Below are positions 26,109 to 35,192 of a stretch of DNA of 64,000 bases, piece by piece (position 1 is the first letter of the stretch; each line of letters starts with the position of its first letter). The DNA is from Dyadobacter endophyticus. GTDB taxonomy: Bacteria; Bacteroidota; Bacteroidia; Cytophagales; Spirosomataceae. A program made the position numbers and the translations under genes. The stretch lies in assembly GCF_014641595.1 (NCBI RefSeq), contig NZ_BMIA01000003.1:124001-188000 (forward strand), in the 5' to 3' direction. The notes under the pieces were generated by a model. That model had not been told where the DNA came from. It saw only the letters and a program-made list of their open reading frames with translations, and ran no database searches.

Positions 26109-26657
26109 TCAGTTTTTCTTCCTGTATTCGCGGAGCGTAGCATCGACGTCGCGTTTCACATTGGCCCAATCGGATTTGCCATTGCGGTAAATGTTGGTGT
26201 AAGTTTTGTAAAGCATCAGCCGGTCGTCACTGATCCTGTCGAGTTCTATGGCCATCACCTGCCGCGACGAAGATTTGGCATTTTTGTATTCGTTGAGCAG
26301 GTTATTGTATTTGTTTTCAAGATTATCCAATTCATACAGAACCACTTCCGCAAGCTTGTCCATTTCTGTATACTGGTTGAACAGCTGCTGATTATAACCC
26401 GCATTACCGCTTATGGGTGTAGTAACACCTCCTCCCGAACCATTACCGTCCACGACCCGGTCGTAATCCTTTCGATAATTCGGGTCGGCCGTTTGACTAT
26501 CCCTTGTTCCCTCCGGAGCGCGCGAGGAGCGGTCGGTCGATGAAGTCGATGAAGAAACGCCGTGGCGTTGGTCGTAGCGCCGCTGCAATGCTGCGGAGCA
26601 TGAGAAGGTTGCGACGGCAATAGTGGCGATCGCCGCCATGATAGAAAGTCTTTTCAC
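26109..26657 (-). CDS. Putative lipoprotein with coiled-coil C-terminus
   Basis: This 182-residue protein begins with a lipoprotein-like signal (IAVATFSCSA, Cys20). The middle (about 30-90) is Ser/Thr/Gly-rich and disordered. The last 85 residues are helical with heptad-like leucines (MDKLAEVVLYELDNLENKYNNLLNEYKNA). It converges directly with the SMP-30 gene: the two stop codons are adjacent. I do not recognise a family. Confidence 0.65.
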   Translation of the reverse strand: MKRLSIMAAIATIAVATFSCSAALQRRYDQRHGVSSSTSSTDRSSRAPEGTRDSQTADPNYRKDYDRVVDGNGSGGGVTTPISGNAGYNQQLFNQYTEMDKLAEVVLYELDNLENKYNNLLNEYKNAKSSSRQVMAIELDRISDDRLMLYKTYTNIYRNGKSDWANVKRDVDATLREYRKKN

Positions 26658-26809
26658 CGATAATTCCGTTAAAAGTTATGCCTCAGGCCCGTGCCGAGAT
26701 TGGGATTAAAGTAAAAGAATTTAGGAATAAATTCAAGATAACGATCATCCTTGACTTAAAATGACCCCTGCTTCTCAAAAGTCCATTTACTCGAAATCGG
26801 GGGTGCTGT

Positions 26810-26841
26810 TTTGTTTCCAGACCATTTTCTTTCTAATATTG
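26810..26841 (+). promoter_or_regulatory. Promoter of the GtrA-like gene
   Basis: TTTG (26810-26813) and TAATATTG (26834-26841, one mismatch to TAnnTTTG) are separated by 20 bases. This would place the transcript start about 40 bases upstream of the GTG start at 26885. Confidence 0.5.
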
Positions 26842-26884
26842 GGGCCTCAATCAGGTACGCCGTTCCAATCAAACTAACACACCA

Positions 26885-27388
26885 GTGACCCAAATCAAGC
26901 AGAACAAGATCTTCAATCCCAAAGATATCATAGCCTATTTTGTTGTTGCGGGTACCGGTGCTTTGATCCAGTTAGTTTCCAGTAGTCTTATTCAGGATTG
27001 GTTTAATATCTCGTGGAGCGATTCCATTGTTCCTTCCTACATCATAGGTTTTTTCTGGGGGTTCACCCTCACCAAACTTTTCGCTTTCGACGCGCGCAAG
27101 AGCAACCAGACGCGCCGCGAAATGGTAAAATTCCTCATGGTATCCATGGTTTCCCTTTTCATTACCTGGGCGTTCACCATCGGATCTTCGAAAGTACTTG
27201 TCGATTACCTGGGCATGGAGGTTTATAAAGTGAAGTTCTCCTTCGCCAAAAAGGAAGTGAATGTGACCGAAATGGTTTGTTATGTCATCGGGATGGGGTT
27301 CAGCTTTATCAGCAACTACATTCTGCACAAAACCTTCACTTTCAAAAGCACCGGCTTTTACAATCGACTGAAAGTCCTGATCCGCTGA
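26885..27388 (+). CDS. GtrA-like family membrane protein
   Basis: This 167-residue protein has four predicted membrane helices (about residues 15-35, 40-62, 82-103 and 130-150) with GTGALIQLV and GFFWGFTLTKLFAF near the start and the C-terminal FISNYILHKTFTF, which is the typical GtrA ending. GtrA-like proteins are thought to move polyprenyl-linked sugars or otherwise serve cell-surface polysaccharide synthesis. The likely start is GTG at 26885; no in-frame ATG precedes the first helix. No sugar-transferase partners are adjacent. Confidence 0.8.
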   Translation: MTQIKQNKIFNPKDIIAYFVVAGTGALIQLVSSSLIQDWFNISWSDSIVPSYIIGFFWGFTLTKLFAFDARKSNQTRREMVKFLMVSMVSLFITWAFTIGSSKVLVDYLGMEVYKVKFSFAKKEVNVTEMVCYVIGMGFSFISNYILHKTFTFKSTGFYNRLKVLIR

Positions 27389-27391
27389 CCG

Positions 27392-28573
27392 TTACAGCCT
27401 TTCGACAATCATAGCAGAAGCTCCTCCCCCGCCGTTGCAAATGGCAGCAAGGCCGTATTTGCCATTATTTTTCTCTAAAACGGATAGCAATGTCGTGATA
27501 ATGCGCGCGCCGGACGCTCCCAGCGGATGCCCGAGCGACACCGCGCCACCGAAAACATTCACCTTCTCCACATCCAGGTTCAACGCCTGAATATAGGCCA
27601 ATGCGACTACCGCAAATGCTTCATTTACTTCGAAATAGTCGATGTCTGAAATTTTCAATCCGGCTTTTTTCAACACTTTTTCCGTTGCCAGCACAGGGGT
27701 AGTCGTAAACCATGCAGGCTCCTGCTCAGCGTCCGCATAGGCGACAATGCGTGCGATGGGTTTCAGCTTTCGGGCATTCACCGCATTGCCGCCAGCCAGC
27801 ACCAGCGCAGCACCGCTGTCATTGATCGTCGAAGCATTGGCCGCGGTAACTGTTCCATCCTTGGAGAAAACGGGTTTCAGTGTCGGTATTTTTTCAAATT
27901 TAACGCGCTTGTATTCTTCGTCTTCACGCACCGTGGTTATCTCGCCTTTGGCCGACGTGATTTCAACAGCTACGATTTCACTATCGAACGAGCCATTCAC
28001 TGTCGCCTCCGCTGAGCGCTGATAGGATCGGATCGCGTATTCGTCCTGCGCTTCCCGCGAAATGTTGTATTTCAAGGCTGTCTTATCCCCGCAAACGCCC
28101 ATACCGATCTGGTCATAAACATCCGTGAGCCCGTCTTTTAGCAACCCGTCGACAATCTCACCATGGCCGTAGGCATAGCCATTACGTGCTTTTGGTAAAT
28201 AATAAGGAATTTGGGACATATTTTCCATTCCTCCGGCTACGACAATTTCCGCGTCGCCCAGCTGAATCGCCTGCGCGCCCAAAGCCGTTGCCTTCATCCC
28301 TGAGGCACAAACCTTGTTCACCGTCGTACAAATCACCGAAACAGGCAGTCCTGCATAAATAGCAGCCTGCCGCGCCGGCGCCTGACCAAGGTTAGCGGAA
28401 ACAACATTGCCCATAAGCACCTCGTCTACCGAAGCGGGATCGATACCAGATTTAGAAATTGCGCCTTGAATGGCAGTCGCACCGAGCTTTGCGGCATGCA
28501 CAGAAGAAAGTACCCCGCCAAAACTGCCGATAGGCGTACGTGCGGCGGAGAGGATGAAGGTGTCGGTTTGCAT
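27392..28573 (-). CDS. Acetyl-CoA C-acetyltransferase (thiolase)
   Basis: This 393-residue cytoplasmic enzyme has the full thiolase set: nucleophile Cys89 in NKVCASGMKA, FEVNEAFAVVAL, the His motif GHPLGASGARI, and the second Cys in CNGGGGASA near the C-terminus. It condenses two acetyl-CoA to acetoacetyl-CoA or runs the reverse reaction in degradation. Its length equals that of AtoB/PhaA-type enzymes. It is separated from the upstream transporter genes by an inverted-repeat element. Confidence 0.95.
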   Translation of the reverse strand: MQTDTFILSAARTPIGSFGGVLSSVHAAKLGATAIQGAISKSGIDPASVDEVLMGNVVSANLGQAPARQAAIYAGLPVSVICTTVNKVCASGMKATALGAQAIQLGDAEIVVAGGMENMSQIPYYLPKARNGYAYGHGEIVDGLLKDGLTDVYDQIGMGVCGDKTALKYNISREAQDEYAIRSYQRSAEATVNGSFDSEIVAVEITSAKGEITTVREDEEYKRVKFEKIPTLKPVFSKDGTVTAANASTINDSGAALVLAGGNAVNARKLKPIARIVAYADAEQEPAWFTTTPVLATEKVLKKAGLKISDIDYFEVNEAFAVVALAYIQALNLDVEKVNVFGGAVSLGHPLGASGARIITTLLSVLEKNNGKYGLAAICNGGGGASAMIVERL

Positions 28574-28575
28574 GA

Positions 28576-28685
28576 TGAATGAGTGAATGAATGATTGAAT
28601 GTATGGATGTTTCCGGTGAGTAACTATCCACTCACGTTCAATATTAACAATAACAAAAGAAACTATTCACTCATTCACTCATTCA
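28576..28685. repeat. Inverted-repeat element with GAATGA-rich arms
   Basis: TGAATGAGTGAATGAATGA (28576-28594) is matched in inverted orientation at 28667-28685 with one mismatch. Inside lies a second stem, GTGAGT / ACTCAC. The 110-bp element fills the gap between the thiolase start and the stop of the small membrane-protein gene. It may be a terminator or a small palindromic repeat. Confidence 0.65.
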
Positions 28686-28696
28686 AAATTAGCCCC

Positions 28697-28951
28697 TCAT
28701 GACAACTCTTCCGAACTCTCCGGCAAATGATCATACTCACCTTTCCAGGCGTAGTAGCCGAAAATCACCAGCCCGGTGCAGATTGGAATGAAAATGAGGA
28801 TGATGATCGACCATTGCAGGATCGTATTCGTTCGGGCGATGCCTTCCGAAGCGGCGGCAATTTTATCGGCTGCCTGCATGAAGAGGAATATAATGATAGC
28901 CGGACCGAGTACGATCCAGAGAAGTCCTAGTATTTTTTTTAAACCACTCAT
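28697..28951 (-). CDS. Small two-helix membrane protein next to MFS transporter
   Basis: This 84-residue protein has helices at about residues 7-28 (ILGLLWIVLGPAIIIFLFMQA) and 45-67 (ILQWSIIILIFIPICTGLVIFGYYAW) and an acidic tail (EYDHLPESSEELS). It follows the MFS gene by 41 bases on the same strand. Small proteins of this shape are often found beside such transporters in Bacteroidota, so a helper role is plausible, but I cannot name the function. Confidence 0.7.
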   Translation of the reverse strand: MSGLKKILGLLWIVLGPAIIIFLFMQAADKIAAASEGIARTNTILQWSIIILIFIPICTGLVIFGYYAWKGEYDHLPESSEELS

Positions 28952-28992
28952 TTTGTATTGGTTATATAAATGTCAAATGCCTTTTAAAAGAG

Positions 28993-30528
28993 CTAATCCA
29001 TCACATTGTCACCGCGGCGGTTATCGATGTAAACCGCTCCGATTACGAACGACAATGCTGCTATTCCGATGGGGTACCAAAGCCCCGAAAGCGGCGTAGA
29101 ACCTTGGAATGAGGCGATTAATGTAGCAATGAACGGTACCAATCCCCCGAAAACGCCGTTCCCGATGTGGTAAGGCAGCGACATGGAGGTATAGCGGATC
29201 TGCGTCGGGAAAAGCTCAACAAGGAATGCGGCGATCGGGCCGTAAACCATCGTTACGAGGAGTATCTGGAAGAATACAAGTGCAATCACCATGATGTACG
29301 ATTGCGTGGAAAGCGTCACGTCCTTGATCACCGTTTGTACACCAGGAACCTCGGCCAGCACGTCTTCGGTGGTAACCTCAACCTTCGATTCTTTGAAAGT
29401 CATGCCGTTTGTGAGGGTTTTTGTGACGGTGGTGGTGATCAGGGAGTCTGCCTTGTTGGGTACCAGCGCGCGCTCGATGACCGGCTCCGATTCGCTCAGG
29501 AGCATGGTTTTCTGCATTTCTTTCACGTTCGTGGCATCCAGAAAGTATTGGTAAATCGGCCGGTAGCAGATCACCCCGAGCGCCATACCGGTCAGCATGA
29601 TCCATTTGCGGCCCACTTTATCACTCCACGAACCAAAAATCACAAAAAACGGCGTCGCGAAAACGATCGCCCACAGCAGAATGTACCGCGATTCGTTGAA
29701 GTCGAGCTTGCAGGTATTTTCGAGAAAAGATTGCGCGTAAAACTGCCCGGTGTACCATACTACACCCTGCCCCATTGTGGCACCAAATAATGCTACAAGC
29801 ACCATCTTGAAATTCGCCTTCTTTTGAAAACTTTCTTTCAAAGGGTTAGCGGAGACTTTCCCTTCGGCTTTCAGTTTGGAGAAAACCGGCGACTCATGCA
29901 TCTTCATCCGGATATAAATAGACACGACCACGAGCAGTATCGATACCAGGAACGGAATGCGCCAGCCCCAGTCGGCAAAGTTTTTTGCGCCCAAAATGTT
30001 TTTAGCCAGGACAATCACCCCTAATGAAAGGAACAAGCCCAGCGTAGCGGTCGTCTGGATCCAGCTGGTAAAGAAGCCCCGTTTACCTACGGGCGCGTGC
30101 TCGGCTACATAGGTGGCCGCGCCCCCGTATTCGCCCCCGAGCGCCAGCCCCTGCACCAGGCGAAGGATTAGCACGAGAATGGGTGCGGCATAGCCAATGC
30201 TGGAATAGGAAGGAATAAGGCCGATCAGGAATGTGGAACCGCCCATCAGCACGAGGGTCAGCAGAAATGTATATTTCCGGCCGATAAGGTCACCCAGGCG
30301 GCCAAATACCAAAGCGCCAAAAGGCCGCACAATGAAACCCGCAGCAAAGATCGCGAGTGTGTTGATCAGCGCAGAGGCACCGGCATCGCTCGGGAAGAGC
30401 TGTTGGCCGATAATGACCGCCAGGCTGCCGAAAATGTAGAAATCATACCATTCAATTAATGTACCTAAGGAAGAAGCAGCGATTACCTGCGTAATGCTTT
30501 GTGTAACATTGGATTCGGTGGAACGCAT
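28993..30528 (-). CDS. MHS-family MFS transporter
   Basis: This 511-residue inner-membrane carrier belongs to the metabolite:H+ symporter branch of the major facilitator superfamily: LGTLIEWYDFYIFG at the start, GRLGDLIGRKYTF (loop 2-3 motif), GLALGGEYGGAATYVAEHAP and GSWSDKVGRKWIML (the repeated motif in the second half). It is larger than usual because about 80 polar residues (331-409) are inserted before the tenth helix. Substrates of MHS proteins are organic acids, proline/betaine or similar; the sequence does not decide. A small membrane-protein gene follows in the operon. Confidence 0.9.
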   Translation of the reverse strand: MRSTESNVTQSITQVIAASSLGTLIEWYDFYIFGSLAVIIGQQLFPSDAGASALINTLAIFAAGFIVRPFGALVFGRLGDLIGRKYTFLLTLVLMGGSTFLIGLIPSYSSIGYAAPILVLILRLVQGLALGGEYGGAATYVAEHAPVGKRGFFTSWIQTTATLGLFLSLGVIVLAKNILGAKNFADWGWRIPFLVSILLVVVSIYIRMKMHESPVFSKLKAEGKVSANPLKESFQKKANFKMVLVALFGATMGQGVVWYTGQFYAQSFLENTCKLDFNESRYILLWAIVFATPFFVIFGSWSDKVGRKWIMLTGMALGVICYRPIYQYFLDATNVKEMQKTMLLSESEPVIERALVPNKADSLITTTVTKTLTNGMTFKESKVEVTTEDVLAEVPGVQTVIKDVTLSTQSYIMVIALVFFQILLVTMVYGPIAAFLVELFPTQIRYTSMSLPYHIGNGVFGGLVPFIATLIASFQGSTPLSGLWYPIGIAALSFVIGAVYIDNRRGDNVMD

Positions 30529-30605
30529 GGATTAGGAAAGGTGAGGAATTGAACAATTTAGGTGAATAAGTCACAACCCGCATTTCATTACTCATAAGTT
30601 CCACA

Positions 30606-30636
30606 TAAAAACGCCCCTGGAAATGATCCAGAGGCA
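30606..30636 (-). terminator. Terminator of the acidic-protein gene
   Basis: On the minus strand GCCTCTGG pairs with CCAGGGGC (plus strand 30613-30620 and 30628-30635, one wobble) and is followed by GTTTTTAT. It lies directly after the stop of the minus-strand gene at 30659. Confidence 0.75.
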
Positions 30637-30658
30637 GGTATTAATTCTTAAATGGTTC

Positions 30659-30946
30659 TCAAAAATCGTCGTCATCATCGTCGAAATCGTCGAGTCTCCT
30701 AAGGAGTTCGTCACCGTCTTCGATAACTATTTCGCGATCATCTATATCTTCATCAAACTCGTCGATGACCTTTTCATCGCCGGTTTCCTCATCCAAATCC
30801 TCATCTTCGTCGTCATCATCTCCATAAGGATCTTGCGCTACCGGACGGGTCTTTTTTGTGCTCCCTTGGTAGTCAGGGAAAACAGCTGGTTCTAAAATCG
30901 CCTCGCTGATGTCAGCAAAGGCCAGTTCTCCACTTTCGCGTATCAT
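30659..30946 (-). CDS. Small highly acidic protein
   Basis: This 95-residue protein has an ordinary N-terminus (about residues 1-40) and a tail of about 50 residues made almost only of Asp, Glu and a few hydrophobics, ending in DDFDDDDDDF. It has its own terminator. Many Bacteroidota encode short acidic proteins like this and I know no assigned role. A cation buffer or chaperone-like binding of basic partners is conceivable but not supported further. Confidence 0.65.
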   Translation of the reverse strand: MIRESGELAFADISEAILEPAVFPDYQGSTKKTRPVAQDPYGDDDDEDEDLDEETGDEKVIDEFDEDIDDREIVIEDGDELLRRLDDFDDDDDDF

Positions 30947-31236
30947 GACAGTTTTTTGTTAAATGTTTTCAATGTTAAAAACGTACGACCTAAATTATTA
31001 AAATATTCCGCTACCATATCTTCTTTCCTGCCGAAAGATTTCATCAATAATTGACACTACAAAAATAATGATTTGGTAAAATGTAAAAACCTCTTGAAAT
31101 TGCCAGCCAGAAAAAAAATCATCGCCTGTTGCACCGGAATACCTGCATCGCCGGGTAATTATCAGCACATCTGACTGCAAATGAACACACTTGGCAACAC
31201 CTGAACCTGTTTTCCAATCCTAACCCTTTTTAATGA

Positions 31237-31974
31237 ATGTTGAAAAAATTTGTTCTCATGGGACTGCTCGCATGCGGCCTCATGTACGGTGGACATGCCG
31301 CTGAGGTTATTCCCGACTCTTCCCTGACCGTCAGGAAAACGACCGACTTCCAAGTTAACGGCGAAGGCACCGCACCCAACTGGTCGGCCGCTCAATGGTT
31401 CAACCTCACCGTCCAGAAGGGCCCCAACCAGCCGGCGCCCGGCAAACAGCTCCCTACCCGCGTCAAAATCCTCTACTCCGACAAGGGGATGTACTTCCTC
31501 TTCGACTGCACCGACCAGAAACTGACCTCGACCATTATGGAGGACTTCGGCGCGCTGTTCAAGGAGGATGTGGTAGAAGTATTCCTCTGGCCCGACACTT
31601 CGGTGCCCATTTACCTCGAATACGAAGTTTCGCCGCTGAACTACGAGCTGGCGATCCTTGTCCCGAACATCAAAGGCCGTGCACAAGGCTGGAAACCCTG
31701 GCATTACACGGATCGCAACCGGGTACAGCACGAAACCAGCGCGCAAGGTGGGCAAAAGAAGAGCATGGCGGCCGTAGAAGGCTGGAAAGCGGAATTCTTC
31801 ATTCCTTTCGCATTAATGAACCCAATTGCCAATGCAGCCCCCAAGCCCGGCGACAAATGGCGCGGCAATTTCTACCGCATCGACTACGACAGTGAAACAG
31901 CTTATTATTCCTGGCAAAAAACCGGTGGCAGCTTCCACGAATTCAATAAGTTCGGCACGTTGGTGTTTGAATAA
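31237..31974 (+). CDS. Exported CBM9-like carbohydrate-binding protein
   Basis: This 245-residue protein has a signal peptide ending near GGHAAEV (about residue 22). The mature part resembles the CBM9-like/DOMON-type family: PNWSAAQWFNLTVQ, RVKILYSDKGMYFLFDCTDQKL, KEDVVEVFLWPDTSVPIYLEYEVSPLNYELAILV, and at the end GDKWRGNFYRIDYDS. The family is usually involved in binding sugars outside the cytoplasm. It precedes a lactonase-family gene by 35 bases in the same direction, so they probably form a two-gene operon. Confidence 0.85.
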   Translation: MLKKFVLMGLLACGLMYGGHAAEVIPDSSLTVRKTTDFQVNGEGTAPNWSAAQWFNLTVQKGPNQPAPGKQLPTRVKILYSDKGMYFLFDCTDQKLTSTIMEDFGALFKEDVVEVFLWPDTSVPIYLEYEVSPLNYELAILVPNIKGRAQGWKPWHYTDRNRVQHETSAQGGQKKSMAAVEGWKAEFFIPFALMNPIANAAPKPGDKWRGNFYRIDYDSETAYYSWQKTGGSFHEFNKFGTLVFE

Positions 31975-32009
31975 AGGCATTATAATCTATCTCAACCTTT
32001 TCCCGAATC

Positions 32010-33113
32010 ATGAAACGAACCATTCTTTCATTCATCCTTTTATTGTCGGCTATGACAGCTTTTGCACAGAAACCCAAAAAGGAAATACTGTACCTCGGTA
32101 CCTATACGCAAAAGGGTGAGGGCATTTATGTCTACGAATTCGACCGCAGTGACTATTCTTTCAAAGAGTTGCAGGTATTGACGAGCAAAACAAGCCCTTC
32201 TTTCCTCGAATTTCACCCCAATAAAAAGTACCTCTACGCCGCTAATGAGGGCAATAGCACTGTTTCGGCCTACGCGATCGACCAGACTTCCGGCAAACTC
32301 ACCGCATTGAACTCGCAGCCGTCGCAAGGCCGTGGCCCCTGCCATGTCAGTGTTGATCCAAAGGGCCGTTTCATTTATTTATCGAACTACGGAAGTGGTG
32401 ACCTGGCCGTGTACAAGCTCAACCAGGACGGCAGCATCGGCGCATTGGCGGACACTATTCAGGACAAAGGCCGCCCCGACCAAAAGCCGCATATGCACTC
32501 CATTATCCCCTCTGCGGACGGCAAGTACATCTACGCTTCGGATTTGGGCATCGACAAAATCATGGTTTACTCCGTTGATCCACAGACCGGCAAACTAACG
32601 CCTGGCTCCGTTCCCTATGCAGAGGTAAAAGCCGGTGATGGTCCACGCCATTTCGCGATCCACCCGAACGGCAACTTCGGTTATTCTGCCTGTGAGCTGG
32701 CTTCGGTGGTCAATTCTTTCAAGATCGTGAAAGGAAGCGGTGCATTGGTGCCGTTCGAGCGGGTAACTATGCTGCCGTCGGATTTTACGGGTAAAAGCTA
32801 CGCCGCCGACATCCATTTCTCGCCGGACGGAAAATTCCTCTACGCTTCCAACCGCGGCCACGAAAGTCTGGCCATTTACGCGGTAGACGCCAAAACCGGG
32901 AAGCTGACCGTCGCAGGCCACGCGGATACGCACGGCAAGCATCCGCGCAACTTCCTGATCGACGCCAAAGGTGAATTTGCCATCGTGACCAACCGTGACA
33001 ATGACAATGCGGTCTTCTTCAAACGCGACGCCGCTACCGGCCAATTGACTTATACCGGGAAAGAGATCAGCACCCCCACACCCGTATGCGTGAAACAGCT
33101 GTTCCTGAATTGA
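32010..33113 (+). CDS. Exported lactonase-family seven-bladed propeller protein
   Basis: This 367-residue protein has a signal peptide ending at TAFAQK (about residue 20). The propeller repeats LGTYTQKGEGIYVYEFD, PSFLEFHPNKKYLYAANE, GRGPCHVSVDPKGRFIYLSNYGSG and DGPRHFAIHPNGNFGYSACE match the lactonase (Pgl-like, cycloisomerase 2) family, here exported. It may open sugar lactones in the periplasm. It follows the CBM9-like gene and is ended by a strong nested hairpin. Confidence 0.9.
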   Translation: MKRTILSFILLLSAMTAFAQKPKKEILYLGTYTQKGEGIYVYEFDRSDYSFKELQVLTSKTSPSFLEFHPNKKYLYAANEGNSTVSAYAIDQTSGKLTALNSQPSQGRGPCHVSVDPKGRFIYLSNYGSGDLAVYKLNQDGSIGALADTIQDKGRPDQKPHMHSIIPSADGKYIYASDLGIDKIMVYSVDPQTGKLTPGSVPYAEVKAGDGPRHFAIHPNGNFGYSACELASVVNSFKIVKGSGALVPFERVTMLPSDFTGKSYAADIHFSPDGKFLYASNRGHESLAIYAVDAKTGKLTVAGHADTHGKHPRNFLIDAKGEFAIVTNRDNDNAVFFKRDAATGQLTYTGKEISTPTPVCVKQLFLN

Positions 33114-33132
33114 TTATTATCCCCTGATACCC

Positions 33133-33216
33133 TTGATGGAAATGGGTGCGGATGGCTGAAAAAACAATATGGAAGAATATTTTCAGCGATTTGTGCTTAT
33201 TTCCATCAACTTTTTT
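33133..33216 (+). terminator. Nested stem-loop terminator
   Basis: TTGATGGAAAT (33133-33143) pairs perfectly with ATTTCCATCAA (33199-33209) and is followed by CTTTTTT. Inside it GCTGAAAA (33155-33162) pairs with TTTTCAGC (33180-33187). The rest of the 300-base gap to 33413 is AT-rich without a clear promoter match. Confidence 0.7.
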
Positions 33217-33413
33217 AATTTTAGAATTCTTAATGCTATTCTTCGTTATTATTTAAAATACACCAAAGAAAATATTACTATTTTAATGTCTGGCACAAAA
33301 ATTGACTTGTACAGATTCTAAATAAGGTAATAATAGCCGATCACTCCGGACGCCCCGACAAGGTCATTGAATAAAGTTTTGGAATTACCTGATACCCAAT
33401 TTAGCCACAGTTT

Positions 33414-33956
33414 ATGATGAACGGCCAGGATGATTTGCTTCTTATTTCCCTGATCAAGCAAGGAGATAACCGGGCGCTGGATTGCCTCTTCCGGAAATAC
33501 TATTACTCGCTATGCCGTTTTGCCACCTACCTCAACAACCGTAAGGACCTCGCCGAGGAGATTGTAGCTGATGTCTTTTTCAGGATCTGGGACAAACGGG
33601 ACAGCCTGACGGTCGAAAAGAATGTACGCTCCTACCTCTTCACTGCCACGCGGCACACCTGCATTAACTACATGAAGCAGGAAAAATACGTCATGGAAGA
33701 GCTCAGCGACGATATGATCGAAGAAACGCCCGGCCCGGACGACGAACTGATGTACCACGAGTTCGAAAGCCGCATTACTGACCTTATCAATTACCTCCCG
33801 CAAAAGAGAAAGGCGATCTTCCAGCTCAACCGCTTCGAAGGCTTTACCTACAACGAAATCGCCGAAATCCTCTCTCTTTCCGCCAAAACAGTAGAAAACC
33901 AAATGGGTAAGGCCATTAAACAACTGAAACTTCTGCAAAAAACTTATCAGATTTAA
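33414..33956 (+). CDS. ECF RNA polymerase sigma-70 factor
   Basis: This 180-residue ECF sigma factor has region 2 at about residues 12-80 (YYSLCRFATYLNNRKDLAEEIVADVFFRIWDKRDSL) and region 4 at about 118-175 (LPQKRKAIFQLNRFEGFTYNEIAEILSLSAKTVENQMGKAIKQL). It ends right after region 4 without the hydrophobic tail seen in the other two sigma factors of this window. Two adjacent Met codons (33414, 33417) are possible starts. It heads a FecR, SusC, SusD set and is its probable regulator. Confidence 0.95.
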   Translation: MMNGQDDLLLISLIKQGDNRALDCLFRKYYYSLCRFATYLNNRKDLAEEIVADVFFRIWDKRDSLTVEKNVRSYLFTATRHTCINYMKQEKYVMEELSDDMIEETPGPDDELMYHEFESRITDLINYLPQKRKAIFQLNRFEGFTYNEIAEILSLSAKTVENQMGKAIKQLKLLQKTYQI

Positions 33957-34025
33957 AAAATATTCTGACGGGATGGGGGTATCCCTATTTTTTATTTGTC
34001 CTAACATTAGAAAGCTCTGAATTTG

Positions 34026-35063
34026 ATGTCCGATCACACACCATGGCCCCTTATCGCCAAGTATTTAGCTGGCGAATGCAGCCCGGAAGAAAAGCTGGCT
34101 ATGGAATGGTGGCTTGAAGAATATGATAACCTGCTGTTGTTCCGGCAGATAGAAGCGGCCTGGAAGCAGGAAAAAGAACCGGAGAACGATCCGGCATTCA
34201 ACCTGGAAAGCGGGCTTTCGAAGCTGCACGCAAAAATGGCGGAGCAGGAGTACGCGGCCGAAGAAGAAGCACCCGAAAGGCCAAGATTTTTCAAAATCGG
34301 CTCCTGGATGGCCGCGGCGAGTATTTTGCTGGCAACGGGGCTGGGTTATCTGGTCGTAAGCAGGCAGCACGATTCGCGAAGCACCGTCGGCGCCGTGATG
34401 GAAACCCGCACCAGCGGCACGAAGGACATTGTGAGTATAGAACTGCCTGACGGGACGCAGGTATGGCTCAATAAAAACAGTAAACTCGAATATCCCAAAG
34501 AGTTCGACGGTGACGAAAGACAGGTTTATCTGCAAGGAGAAGCGTTTTTCGAAGTGGTACCGAATCCTGAAAAGCCATTTATCGTCAAGAGCGACCGGAT
34601 CTCGACGCGGGTTTTGGGGACGTCGTTTGATGTTCGTGCTTACAAGGGGGATGAGACAGCCTCTGTCTCCGTGGCGACAGGCAAAGTAGAGGTCAGTAAG
34701 GAAATTAAAAAGGGATCCCCTATTCGTATCACGCAGCTTACTCCGCAACAAGAACTGGTGATTAACACAGAAAAGGATGAAACGTATATAGATATCGTCA
34801 GCATATTCGACATTGGCGCTTGGCGTAAGGAACAACTTGTTTTTCGGAATAATACATATAGTGAAGTAATCGCCAGGCTTGAAGAACATTACGGTGTGAC
34901 CATCACCCTGACGGACAAGAATTTAAATGATTGTCGTGTGATGGCTAACTTCAACGAAGGCGCCACATTAAAGGATGTACTGAAACTATTAAGCATTTCG
35001 AACTCATTCCGCTATAAGATAGAAGGTACTGAGGTTTCCGTTCGCGGCGGGGCTTGCAGATAA
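34026..35063 (+). CDS. FecR-family anti-sigma factor
   Basis: This 345-residue protein begins at ATG 34026 (a TTG lies one codon before). The N-terminal cytoplasmic part contains WPLIAKYLAGECSPEEKLAMEWWL, a transmembrane helix covers about residues 92-111 (SWMAAASILLATGLGYLVVS), and the periplasmic FecR domain has ELPDGTQVWLNKNSKLEYP and VYLQGEAFFEVV followed by RVLGTSFDVRAY. A DUF4974 region closes it (ARLEEHYGVTITL). It sits 69 bases after its sigma gene and 129 bases before the STN-bearing SusC gene. Confidence 0.95.
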   Translation: MSDHTPWPLIAKYLAGECSPEEKLAMEWWLEEYDNLLLFRQIEAAWKQEKEPENDPAFNLESGLSKLHAKMAEQEYAAEEEAPERPRFFKIGSWMAAASILLATGLGYLVVSRQHDSRSTVGAVMETRTSGTKDIVSIELPDGTQVWLNKNSKLEYPKEFDGDERQVYLQGEAFFEVVPNPEKPFIVKSDRISTRVLGTSFDVRAYKGDETASVSVATGKVEVSKEIKKGSPIRITQLTPQQELVINTEKDETYIDIVSIFDIGAWRKEQLVFRNNTYSEVIARLEEHYGVTITLTDKNLNDCRVMANFNEGATLKDVLKLLSISNSFRYKIEGTEVSVRGGACR

Positions 35064-35192
35064 ATCAAAAAAGACATATTCCAATTCAGGCCGACGGCCC
35101 TTGCGTGTAAACATGCATTTACCGATCAGTATAGCTATGTGCAGTTTTATATAATCCCTCAATTCCTAATTTAACCTTTTCTACCCAATCGT

